The notes under the pieces were generated by a model, which saw nothing but the letters and a program-made list of their open reading frames with translations, was not told the origin of the DNA and made no database searches. Made by a program: the position numbers and the translations under genes. DNA of 64,000 nucleotides from Amanita rubescens (lineage: Eukaryota > Basidiomycota > Agaricomycetes > Agaricales > Amanitaceae): positions 62,001-126,000 of the forward strand of contig WION01000123.1 in the NCBI GenBank assembly GCA_015039365.1, in the 5' to 3' direction. Below, in pieces: positions 1-9,715 of the stretch (its first letter is position 1; each line of letters starts with the position of its first letter).

Positions 1-121
1 TAGATGGACCAAGTGTACCGACGCACGTCGAACTGAGGAAGAAAAAAGGTATGTGATTCCCTGTAATTAACTGCTGTGTTTCTAATTAGTACTATGAGCT
101 CGGAGCAGAACATTAGATCGA

Positions 122-733
122 TTGGTCAATGATGCCGACCAACCGAATCTCAAATCTCTTATACTGCAATTTCTTCAGGAGGAGATGGACATAGAGGAAG
201 TCGATCCGGAAGATATACACCAGTCCTTCGCAATTTTCAACTCAGCGGTACTAGCCATCGTCCATGCTCCTAGTGACCCTAGTGGTATTGGTGGAATGCG
301 TCGGGAGTTTATACGCGCAACCCATTCATGGAGAAAAGGTGCACCCCGCTTCGATTGCATGCTCTACAAAGGTAATACTGCAAATCCACGCGACATGCAC
401 AACTTGCAAGTGGTACGGGCACGTCTGTTTTTCTGGTTTGGATACAAGAATCAGTTATATTCCTGCGCCCTTGTTCATTGGTTCAAGACATTGGAGGATG
501 AGCCGGATGACGAAACCGGGATGTGGAAGATTGAGCCAATATATGCTGCAGATGGTAAGCCCTTGGCGACTGTAGTTGCTGTGAGGGACTTAGTCCGTGC
601 AGTCCATATTTTGCCCGTCTTTGACTCTTCCTTCACTGAGAAAGACCTTACTTTTAACCAGACGCTGGACAAATTCAAGCTATTCTACGTAAACAAATTT
701 ATTGATAATAACAGCTTCTGGCTAGTATCATAG
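122..733 (+). pseudogene. Plavaka-type transposon protein, C-terminal remnant
   Basis: The 203-residue frame matches the C-terminal part of the large proteins carried by Plavaka (CACTA-like) DNA transposons of mushrooms. The recognisable blocks, in order, are an APSDPSGIGGMRRE block (about residues 50-63), a W-RKGAPRFDC block, a CALVHWF block followed by DEPDDETGMW, and a final LDKFKLFYVNKFID block. The family match is from memory of these repeated blocks; no alignment was run. The frame is open upstream of the first ATG and joins an AG splice-acceptor-like site near position 92, so this is the last exon or a fragment. The transposase core is not in the window. It stops at TAG in 731-733. A domesticated copy cannot be excluded, but no other part of the gene is visible. 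Confidence 0.7.
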
Positions 734-1723
734 TAGTAGTACAAGCCAACTTGAATATTATATATATAATTTGTCAGAACGTGCCACTGTCAAGAGCGTG
801 AGCCTGGGAATTTGCCCTTATCATTGCTGTGCGGTTTCATCATGGTCTTCATCCACTCGCTCTGGCGATTTGCAGCATACTCACCTCTTCATCCTTGTCT
901 GTCTTAGCCGCATGGTATATATGTTATGTTCGGGGAACTCATCGTCAGCAATGCCACGCAATGACTTGACCTTTTCGCTCGTGGGGCTGTGCACGGCTGT
1001 GCATCTCCTCGCCTTCAATGATGTTTTTTTGGTTCGTTTCCTTGCCATAGGAGTTCACGGACGAGCATCTGATTTTTGTCAATTGTAGATCTACAGGCCA
1101 TCGCTTCCAAGAGCTTTCAAGGCGAGGAATTGACGATTGAGGGAAGAGTTAATCCCACATGCTCCTACCTCATGACACTGGGCTGTTGTGTAGAACGCTG
1201 GAGCCGACCCTGGCACCCTTCTACCCACGTCTCCATTCTGCCATGAGGCTCTCCTGTTCTCGTGTTTCGGAATCCGCAGCTTTCTCGGTTAAACTTGCAG
1301 TCATCAACATGGATAAAGATGTAGGTCTTCTTTTCCACCTTGAAGGCCATGACTGATTCAACGTGTTCGAGTAGGATGACGTGGCATCATCCGTTGCTTC
1401 GCCCTCTTCTTTCCCTCGTCATTATCCTGAAGAGCTGAAAGCAAGCTAAAATTTACATTTGTACGACAGTGGTGAACGTTGTGTATGGCAAGTGGCGACC
1501 CTGTCACTGCTTCCACAGCCGTAGCCAATGATCATGTTCGGGTGGTCATCCAATACCGACTCCCAGACATAGAGTACGACGCTCGGATAACTATGTTTTT
1601 GTCAGAATTCTTCTTCACAGCTAAACTTGCGGTTAACGTCGACAAGACCGATAAAGATGTAAGTTGTCTTTTCCACCTTGAAGGCCATGGCTGATTCGAC
1701 ATGTTCAAGTCTATTTACTGGCT
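734..1723. other. No recognisable gene; holds a short direct duplication
   Basis: Several short frames occur but none resembles a known family. The only structure seen is a diverged duplication listed separately. Gene remnants are possible because GT-rich donor-like sites follow the duplicated stretch. Confidence 0.4.
1287..1710 (+). repeat. Direct duplication of an exon-like segment (1287-1372 and 1619-1706)
   Basis: Two stretches about 335 bp apart share the run from AAACTTGC through GATAAAGATGTA to TTTTCCACCTTGAAGGCCAT and a following TGATTC..TGTTC tail. In both, the shared frame reads KLAV..DKD and is followed directly by GTAGGT or GTAAGT, so the copied unit looks like the end of an exon plus the start of its intron. 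Confidence 0.6.
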
Positions 1724-2390
1724 GTTCAGAAGCTTAGCGACCTCCGCAACAAATTTGGAACGAAGGCCATTTTATCATTCTTTTTATTCTACCACGAGAA
1801 CGTCGAGAACGTCAATCCTGACGAGCAAATGAGCTGGCACAATTTTGATACTGAAACACCTTCATAATGCAAGCGATTTACATACCAATAGCGATCGTAT
1901 TCTATACTAATTGTCTCTTGCAATAGCCCAAGCAAACCGGCACCTTTCGACACAAGATATTCCTTGAAACACTATCCGCCTTGATGGGGTGCCTGGACAA
2001 TCAGCAGTGTACCGTGCACATGACGGCGGACTACATCTCTGCAGCCTCGCCATCGCCGCATGTGCAGTAAGGGTCTAAATTCTTCTTGCTTGAACACTAT
2101 TTACTCTATCAAAACTTGCAGGTCGAGCGCGCCGTCAAGTTCTTCGAAGAGAAGATGATCAAGCAGAAGGTTGACTCACATTGTATACGACGGCTAGTCG
2201 TTCGTAAAGTTGAGAACCCTGAAACTAAGAAAAACTCGGGGTTCCGACCGATTTCTCCTGGGAGCTTTGGAATACAGCTGCCTGGCAGTATATCCAATCC
2301 ATCAAGGCCCTCAGTGACCAGCGAATTCTGGATCCTCCAAGAGACACATCACCTTGCTGATTGGCTGTGCGGGAGAAATCCTCATCCAAG
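1724..2390 (+). other. Unrecognised coding fragments, plus strand
   Basis: Three consecutive open stretches read like exons of one protein: VQKLSDLRNKFGTKA.. (from about 1724), PKQTGTFRHKIFLETLSALMG.. (from about 1928, after a TGCAATAG acceptor) and VERAVKFFEEKMIKQKVD.. (from about 2122, after a TTGCAG acceptor). Composition and spacing look coding. I do not recognise the family and could not connect it cleanly to downstream sequence, where a stop follows PHPS. It may be a decayed gene or a multi-exon gene with missed junctions. Confidence 0.35.
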
Positions 2391-4389
2391 TTGATAGCGA
2401 GACATCAAATTCACTTTGCGCCTCCCTTCATTTGGATGACAATGACCTGGAGACTTCCGGGCGTCACGGGATGACAATTTCGACTCTGATGCCATTTGAG
2501 CTCGACTTGGAGTTCTCGCGGGGCTACCAGTGATGCTGAAAACTTCGATCAGCGCCCAAGCACTACTCAGGCTCGAGCTCAGGTTGGCAGGACCACCAAC
2601 GATGTTGACAATTTTCATAGGCGCCCACATGCTGCTCAGGCGCACTGGCGGCGCATTTCAATACATCATTTACCGGGAACGTTATCTGTTCACTTCACAC
2701 AAATAGATCTTCGTGGAAAGTTCACATTGAGGGCATGGGAGGAGGCGGTTCGTACTTTCTTATTGTCGCGCCAGCATCAATGACCTTGTCCGTTTAGGTC
2801 AAGCTGGCCGCAAAGCCCAGTGACAGCAACCACCTCTGATCCCGGTTTCCACTCCAACCAATGACAGGAAGTGTCATTCTTTACAGAAGTCTACAAAGCC
2901 ATGTTCTACGAGCTTTTCGGGATGCCGTCGTCATGATTTCATTTTTCGTCCAGTACGTAGTCCACCTTTTTGCAGAGTGAGTGCTGATAATGGACCAGCC
3001 CAAGGGCACTGTGAAGGCTTTCTACACCGAAAATGATGGTCTAGAGCCGTATCGTTGTGCAATACCCATCCTCGAACTCTGTCACAGAGGCCAAACTGTT
3101 GTAGAGTCTATTAACGTATAAAGTATAAAGTAAGTTGACCACGATACTACTGGTGCACTTTAAATTAATTAGCTAAAGTTCTGGGTAATATTTGTGAGGC
3201 ATTCAAGACCCTGATATTTACTGGATTATCCGTGCAACGCTCAGGTTGACGAATAAAAAAAATCTATATGCCTCCCGTCGCCAAAAAGATTCGACGGTAT
3301 TGTATCGAAGTCGATTGTTTCAGGAACCAATCGTACATGTTCCGGCAGAGATCGTAAGTATGTGTACTACCCGGGTTCTTTATTGCGGCAAGACTAAAAA
3401 ATAATCAGGAGCATCAGGTATGCTGCAATAAGCGCTCACGCTTACAGCCCAATTTCAGTAAACCCAATCAAACATGACGTTGACCGATCATGACGTCGAT
3501 CAATGATGTCGATCAATTCGCAAGAAGCAATACTTAACTATTCAAGCATTGCGCCCTATCCTGTGACCTAAGATATCAAGGAACATCAACAATAAAGCGA
3601 GCCTGTTAATACATAATGAAGTACGCTACTTTTCCACTAATTTCAACATGCTATTGATGATGTTATACAACGTCCAAGTGTACATGTTCAGCATCCATTG
3701 CATTCGCCTCCTCCACCGATACCGTTATCTTCTATGACAATCATCTCGATACCCATCCCGTCCCCTTTAGCCGTTCGGTATCCTTCTCTCTCTTCACCAA
3801 TCACGACGCCGGTTTCACAGGCGGTAACATCGCCGACATACATTGAGCCGCATGCCATTACCAGGCCACCCCTCTACCGTTCTGCTGCACCGGGAGATGT
3901 GGAAGGTGAAGCACGCTATCCCATTCCGGAAGCTGTGTACCATCCAGTGAAACTCCGATCCCGGATCCGAGGGGTGTGCCCGATTCCTATTCACTTTCAG
4001 TCACCGGAGGATAAGAGCGAGATGAACACTCACATAACAACCCAATCTATATTCCTAACATTGCCCCGGACCTTGTCTCGTATCTCCCTCGCAAATTCTC
4101 TCACCGCCCAACGAATCCCCTCCTTCACGTCCTCCTCCTCTGAACACGGCAGGCGCCACCATGCCCAAGTCCTGATGGTGAAGATTCGAGGTTGATAGGT
4201 GTGGGTCATGACGTTTTGGATATGCGGGGGCGGGCAGTAGGGGATGCGGACGACGAGCAGCAGCAGCCTGGGAATTTGATGCGCCTCGAGGCGCTTTTGC
4301 ACAACCCAGCGTCACTGGCGTAACGCTCGTTGCAATGAGCGTATCCGCCTCAGCAGCTTGCCCAAGGCCCAAACGACTCCGGTTCTGTG
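2391..4389. other. No supported gene
   Basis: Frames here (for example the 165-residue Pro/Ser-rich frame at 3698-4195) show no known motif and no codon pattern that sets them apart. A stretch near 3000-3120 reads PKGTVKAFYTENDGLEPYRC and may belong to the fragmentary gene upstream. Nothing else is seen. Confidence 0.35.
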
Positions 4390-5975
4390 GTTCTCCTAGA
4401 TAAGCCAAAATGGCAACCTGCACCCCATACACGCAATTATCGCCAATGACCAGGGTAGCCGTATCGCTCCTTCCTAGTTGGCTTTACCGATGAGGAACAA
4501 CTGTAAGTTTATTTGTTGAAACATCACCGCTTTCACTGAAACCGCTCCCTAGTTTGGTGACAGCGCGAGGAATGCTTTCCATTCCAACCCGGAGAACACG
4601 ATCTTTGACGCCAAACGGCTAATTGGTCCCCGCATGGATGACAATGATATCAAGAAACACTGGCCATCCAAGGTCATTGAAACGAACGGGAAGCCCTCCA
4701 TCACCGTCAAACACAAGGGCCTCGACCGTGATTTTGTAAGTTTTTTCTCAAACATTCCAGGCTACTTTCTCACTTTACCACAGACGCCTGAAGAGATAAG
4801 CACTATGCTGTCAAAAATGAAGGAAATTGCCGAAGCTTATCTCGGTGAAAAGGTCACCACATCATTGTTATCTCCACTTTTAGAATTCAACGACGCTCAG
4901 TGCCAGGCAACAAAGGATGCAGGAACAATCGCCGGTCTCAGCGTCCTCCGTATCATCAATGAGCCTACTGCCGCTGCTATCACCTATGGTCTTAACAAGA
5001 AGGCGAATCCCATATCATCGTCTATGATCTCGGTGGTGGTACCTGTGATGTTTCCCTTCTCTTGATCGACGACGGTGTCTTTGAGGTCTTGGTGACACTC
5101 ACCTCGGTGGTGAAGATTTCGAAACCGCATAATGGACCACTTGATTAAAGGCTACAAGAAGACTGGCGCCGATGTCACCAAGAATCTCCGAGCTCTTGGT
5201 AAGCTTAAACGCGAAGTTGAGAAGACCAAGCGTACGCTGTCCAGTCAACAGAGATTGAAAGCTTCGAGAACGGAAGCAGCTTCTCGGAAAACCCTCACGC
5301 ACGCCAAGTTTGAGGAAATCAACATGGGTCTTTTCTGCCAGACCTTAAACCTGTTGAGCAGGTTCTCAAAGACGCCAACGTGAAGGAGGATGTCGACGAA
5401 GTCGTCCTCGTTAGTGGATCAACTCATATTCCCAAAATTCAGCAACTCCTCAAAGACTACTGGTCCTCAACCCTCTTACTCTCGGTATCGAGACTACCAG
5501 TGGTGTCTTCACGAAGTTGATCCCTTGTAACACGTCATTCCACCCGCAAGGGTCAAATGTGAGCAAATGTAATTGTATTGTGTTCCTTGCTGACAATTTT
5601 TTAGCTTCTCGACGGCCGCAACATCAACCCACCACCCCTATCCAAGTCTTCGAGGGTGAACATTTACTTACAAAGGACAGCAACCTGCTTGGTGAGCTCA
5701 AGCTCACCGGTATTCCTCTTGCTCCTCGTGGTGTCCCTCAAATCGAACTCACATTTAAAATCAACGCCAATGGTATCTCGAAGGCTGGCAAGGGAACGTG
5801 GGTACATTTCTTCCATACTATTAGAATGTCGTCCATCTGAATGTTCGCAGAGAGCATGGTCACCGAGGCTCAGAGATTTGCAGCAGAAGACGGGGTGCTC
5901 AACTCTCATAGGGAGCAAGAACGGCAGAAGACGGTGCGCGGCACGCAGCACTCAGTACATTTCTGAACGAATGCA
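4390..5975 (+). pseudogene. HSP70 / BiP-like chaperone pseudogene
   Basis: Successive frames spell an HSP70 of the ER (BiP/Kar2) type. In order are an IIANDQG block (about 4437), [14 protein letters not shown] (about 4590), [20 protein letters not shown] (about 4780), [27 protein letters not shown] (about 4890), a GGGT.DVSLL phosphate loop (about 5030), [14 protein letters not shown] (about 5180), a [10 protein letters not shown] / [16 protein letters not shown] block (about 5350-5450) and a partial substrate-binding domain ([16 protein letters not shown], about 5705-5750). Breaks show it is dead: several frame changes, an in-frame TAG after RIAPS, loss of the region between the two subdomains and of the C-terminal lid, and Phe replaced by Cys in the GGGTFD loop. 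Intron-like inserts remain, so it is a duplicated gene rather than a processed copy. Confidence 0.9.
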
Positions 5976-6080
5976 ACTTCTGACGTCTTTGTTTTCTTAC
6001 TACTCGTCAATCCTATCTTTGCATACGCAGTTTGCACTTTCTTTACTGAGTTGACTGAATGGGCTTAGCATATAACTTCT

Positions 6081-6245
6081 TGACTTAGTTTTTACTTAGT
6101 TGACTTGGATGTACACGTAGCGACTTAGTTTTTACTTAGTAGTTCACTTGGACGTACACGTAGTGACTTAGTTTTTACTTAGTTGACTTGGACGTACACG
6201 TAGCAACTTAGTTTTTACTTAGTTGACTTGTAGCGACTTAGCCAA
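6081..6245. repeat. Minisatellite, 40-43 bp unit, about 3.7 copies
   Basis: The unit begins GACTTAGTTTTTACTTAG, continues TTGACTTGG and ends TACACGTAG. Unit starts are near 6082, 6122, 6165 and 6205; the last copy is shortened. It lies just beyond the 3' end of gypsy element 1, where a 3' LTR would be expected. The stretch 6246-6372 holds a short palindrome (AAGGTTTG..CAAACCTT near 6329) and nothing else. Confidence 0.85.
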
Positions 6246-6372
6246 AAAAAACTGTAAGTAAAGTAAGACAAAAAAAGTAACTTAAGAAATTCAAGTCGAG
6301 ACCTGTTTTCCTGATGCATTCACCCTCCAAGGTTTGAACCGGCAAACCTTCAAATGCACTGAGCAAACACGA

Positions 6373-8313
6373 CTAGATTGTCAGGTTGGCCATCCCATCA
6401 TCCACGGAGTTGCCACCCCATCCGGCGGCGCGCGGCTCGTCAATGTCCATGCGAGTGTCTCGCTTCGTCGCGTTCACCTGTGCCAAATTGTCTGAAACTT
6501 CTTTAGGGAGCGGAGCCCTCAGGGCCTCCTCCGTCAACCTCTTTGTTTCCGAGCTGTATGCCTCCAACTCATCATCCATACAGTCAATCAGCTTCTTCCC
6601 ATCGTTGCGGTTCTGGTTTCTTTTCGCGAAGCGGCCGCGGTCAGCCCCACGGGTCTTAGGAGCAATCCGGTCCTTGAGAGGGCCTGATGACGGGTCCGCA
6701 TCTTTTTGGGCGCCACAGGTCTGTGGCTTTTGAGCCTCGGTAGGCTGTGTGCCCTCAGCGGGCTTTTGGTATTCATAACGTGAATGCGAGCCCTTCACGG
6801 GCTTTTTGACAAGGTTCGGTCCAGACCCACGCCGCGAATTATCGTTGCGCTCGGAGCGCGTGAACCTAGCGGGTGGCGGTGACGGTGGGCAGGGAGTGGC
6901 TGCAACATGAGAGCTTGACCTGCCGTCGGCGTACAGTCTCGAGATCCACTGTCTCATCCAGTCTGACGCCTGTTGCTGCTCGGTGAGGTACCCGTCAAGG
7001 GTGCTTTGCGATATTGCTGCTAATGCTGAGTCCCGTTCTGGCCCGGTGGTTGTCGGTGGCTGGTACAAGTTGACGTGATAGCAATCTCGTCTGTAGTAGT
7101 CGTCGTGAGAGCGGTAAGGATGGAAACGGTCCGGCGGTGGCATTTCACGTCGAGGTGTGGGAGGTGTACCAGCAAGGTCATTCCAGCATCGTCCCACTTC
7201 TTTTATGCCCTCCAAGATGAAATCCATGACCGATAGCCCCACTGCTGGCTCCTTTTCAGCGCGACCCGGCCTCAGTTGCTTCGGATGAGCTACTCCCATC
7301 GCCTCCAGGTACTCATCCAGCACGGATAAACCTTTCAGCTCGGCGTAAGGGGCCCATGTGACATCGCCCGTTGACCACTGAATTTCAAATATGGCGTCGG
7401 TACCTCGGCCGGCATGCGATAAGATGCAGTCGATGCTCCATTCGTCCAGGGTATGACCTAAACCCAGGAGTTGGTGTAACTGCCGTCCCGGAAAGCGTCG
7501 GTCGTCATTAGGGAAGTGACGACGCAGTAGCGATGCATGAAACATGTCAAAGATTCCCTTCGTTTTTAGTTCTCTTGGTAACTCCAGCTGATAAGATGAT
7601 CCGGGCGAGGCGATACGCAGAATCTTGAAGGGACCGATATATTTGGGCAAGAGTTTACGCACGCGGCCTTGAGGGAGACTCAAATTCTTAGTAGACAGAT
7701 ATACCAATTCGCCCTCTGAGAAATCAGCCTTGTGTCTGTGCTTATTCGCCTGATCCGTCTGTTTAATTCTCGCCTCGATAATAGCATCGTGAGTTCTCAT
7801 CAGCGCTTCCTTCATCTTCAGCGCGAAATCTTCAACACCCGGGTAATCGGAAGCCGTGTTCCAGATCATACTTCGGGGAAGTTGTGTGTAGTTAAGGAAG
7901 AAAGGAGAGAAACCTGTCGTCTCAGATCTTGCTGAGTTCAAAGTGAACTCGATAGCGGGTAATTTTTCTGCCCAGTCTCGCTGGTCTGCCCTTACGCACT
8001 GCCTAAGCATCTGAGTCATAGTCTGGTTTGCGTGCTCTGTAGCCCCGTCTGTCTGTGGGTGATAAGCGCTAGATAGCCGAAGCTCAACTCCTAGTAGTTC
8101 GTGGAGGCGGCGCCAGAAGGTACTTGTGAACAACGAGTCGCAGTCGCTTATAATCTTAGCAGGTAGTCCGTGTAACTTATAGACCGTGTCAAAAATGACT
8201 TCTGCTAGTTGACGGGCTCCGTAATCCTGCTTCGTGGGCGTGAGGTGTACCATCGACGTCAAATGGTCAATGATTACACATATCATGTCGAAGGCACCGT
8301 TCCTGTTCTTCAA
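6373..8313 (-). pseudogene. Gypsy element 1 integrase core, chromo-like domain and C-terminal extension
   Basis: A frame of 646 codons continues the integrase: IIDHLTSMVHLTP, the second catalytic Asp in SDCDSLFTSTFW, and the Glu in HPQTDGATEHANQ; with the Asp on the neighbouring frame the D-D-E triad is complete. A chromo-like segment follows (DCILSHAGRG..IQWSTGDVTWAPYAELK, about residues 295-335). A 300-residue extension rich in Pro, Arg and charged residues ends the frame and has no family I recognise. The frame has no ATG at its start because it is the shifted continuation of the upstream segment. Confidence 0.85.
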
Positions 8314-9393
8314 GACTTGGGTAACGGTCCAACGAAGTCAATGCCAATGGATTGCCAAGGGCGGGAAGGCACTGCAATCGTTTTCAGAGTTCCCATGGGT
8401 TTCTGATTGCTTGCCTTGCTAGTGGCGCACGTCGAACATGTCTTGCACCATTCCTCAACATCCGAGACCATAGAAGGCCACCAGACTTCATCTCGCAAGG
8501 AGTGCAGAGTCTTCCGGTATCCCAGGTGAGCTAGCAGCGAGTGGACGTGGCTTATAACCAGCTCTCGCACGCTTCTATCATTGATTACCAAGTTTGGGAT
8601 ACATAGTACCTCGCTACCTCCGCTGCGTTTCAACACGAGGCCATCCCTGATTGTAAAGTCTGAGTAAGTGGTCAGGTTCTCTAGGATCCTCTTGAAGAAG
8701 GTGTCCTCCGTGTAACGATTGTGCAGGCACTCAGGTATGCTAATACCGATATCACCTGCTGTTTGAAGAACGGCCGAGAATGGTTCGGCAGTCGGGACAG
8801 GACTGGTCCCACTCGGTACCTCGCCTGACGTCACTCGGGTGCCTGACGCCACCTTAGGGCCTACAGGCTTCATTCTCCGCGGTTGTCTTGGCTCGCTATA
8901 CACACGCTCTGCAGCTTTCGCCTCAGCAAGCCTCGAGGAACATCGTACGTGTGGAGCCTCAGTCTCGGGCATCACCACCGCCGAGGAACCAGTATAGATC
9001 GGACGTGAAGTCCCTGGTAAGTCCTTACTTGATTCGTTCTCAATATTGTCGTTCCCAACGTATTCGCTTTCAGCTCGCACAATGCCTAAGGGCTCGTCTG
9101 TATAAATACGCGATAGTGCGTCAGCCAGTATGTTCGTTTCTCCGGGGATGTAGTTGATTTTAAAAGAGAACTCGTTTAGAACATCTAGCCAGCGATGTTG
9201 TCTCGCCGATAAGTGTTTCTGGCCCATGAAGTGTTCGAGGGTGTGGTGATCAGTGTTTATTGTGAAATGAGCACCATGCAATAGGCCCCTGAAACGTTTC
9301 AATGACTCCACAATAGCCAGAAGTTCTTGTTCGTGTACGGGATAATTCTGCTGTGCCGAGTTGAACTTGCCTGACCAGAATGTAACGACCCTC
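8310..9393 (-). pseudogene. Gypsy element 1 RNase H and integrase N-terminal segment
   Basis: The frame carries the RNase H end (FTINTDHHTLEHFMG, NILADALSRIY) and an integrase zinc-binding block (HVHSLLAHLGYRKTLHSLR..CKTCSTCATSK), and ends at DFVGPLPKS with the first catalytic Asp of the integrase. A one-base shift at a TTGA overlap (8310-8313) separates it from the integrase core. There is no slippery heptamer at this point, so a mutation is more likely than programmed frameshifting. Confidence 0.87.
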
Positions 9394-9397
9394 GCGG

Positions 9398-9715
9398 TGT
9401 AACAACTCAAAGGAGGCTGTGTTGCGCACAACCCCCGAGTGTTTCGGCGTGTGCCGAATGAGTTCGGTGGACGGGGCAGTCGCACCCAACCTCGGCCGCA
9501 CTGTCGGACGATTGAACTAAAGTGGTCGGAAGGAAAGAAGGTGTATATAACTAAACTACAACACGTTTATATAATGTCTACCTCATGTACTACATGCGTC
9601 CGACGATCCGATGCATCCGATGTCGGGTTTCGGGGTCCGCAGTGTCGGAGGTCGGAGCCCGCCATGTGTCGGGTTTGAGCACTGAGTACAACGTAGCCGG
9701 TATCGGCACGTTACA
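9398..9715 (+). mobile_element. Solo LTR inserted in gypsy element 1 (318 bp)
   Basis: It starts TGTAAC and ends GTTACA, the usual LTR termini, and is flanked by GCGG at 9394-9397 and 9716-9719 (GCGGT if one terminal base is counted in the duplication). Removing 318 bp plus one copy of the duplication joins WKTA to RVVTFWSGKF in frame, which restores a normal RNase H region. A TATATAA box at 9544-9550 suggests plus-strand orientation. The sequence does not resemble the LTRs at 13361-13810 or 29537-29797, so it is from a fourth retroelement family. Confidence 0.88.

Noticed and set aside
6325..6352. AAGGTTTGAACCGG could be a tRNA T-arm or primer source
   Set aside because: It is an 8-bp perfect palindrome (AAGGTTTG/CAAACCTT) with no acceptor or anticodon stems around it.
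6081..6372. Minisatellite region as the 3' LTR of gypsy element 1
   Set aside because: It lacks TG..CA ends and shows no similarity to any candidate 5' LTR.
8310..8313. TTGA overlap between two element 1 frames as a programmed frameshift
   Set aside because: No slippery heptamer, and the break is within the integrase domain, where programmed shifts are not expected.
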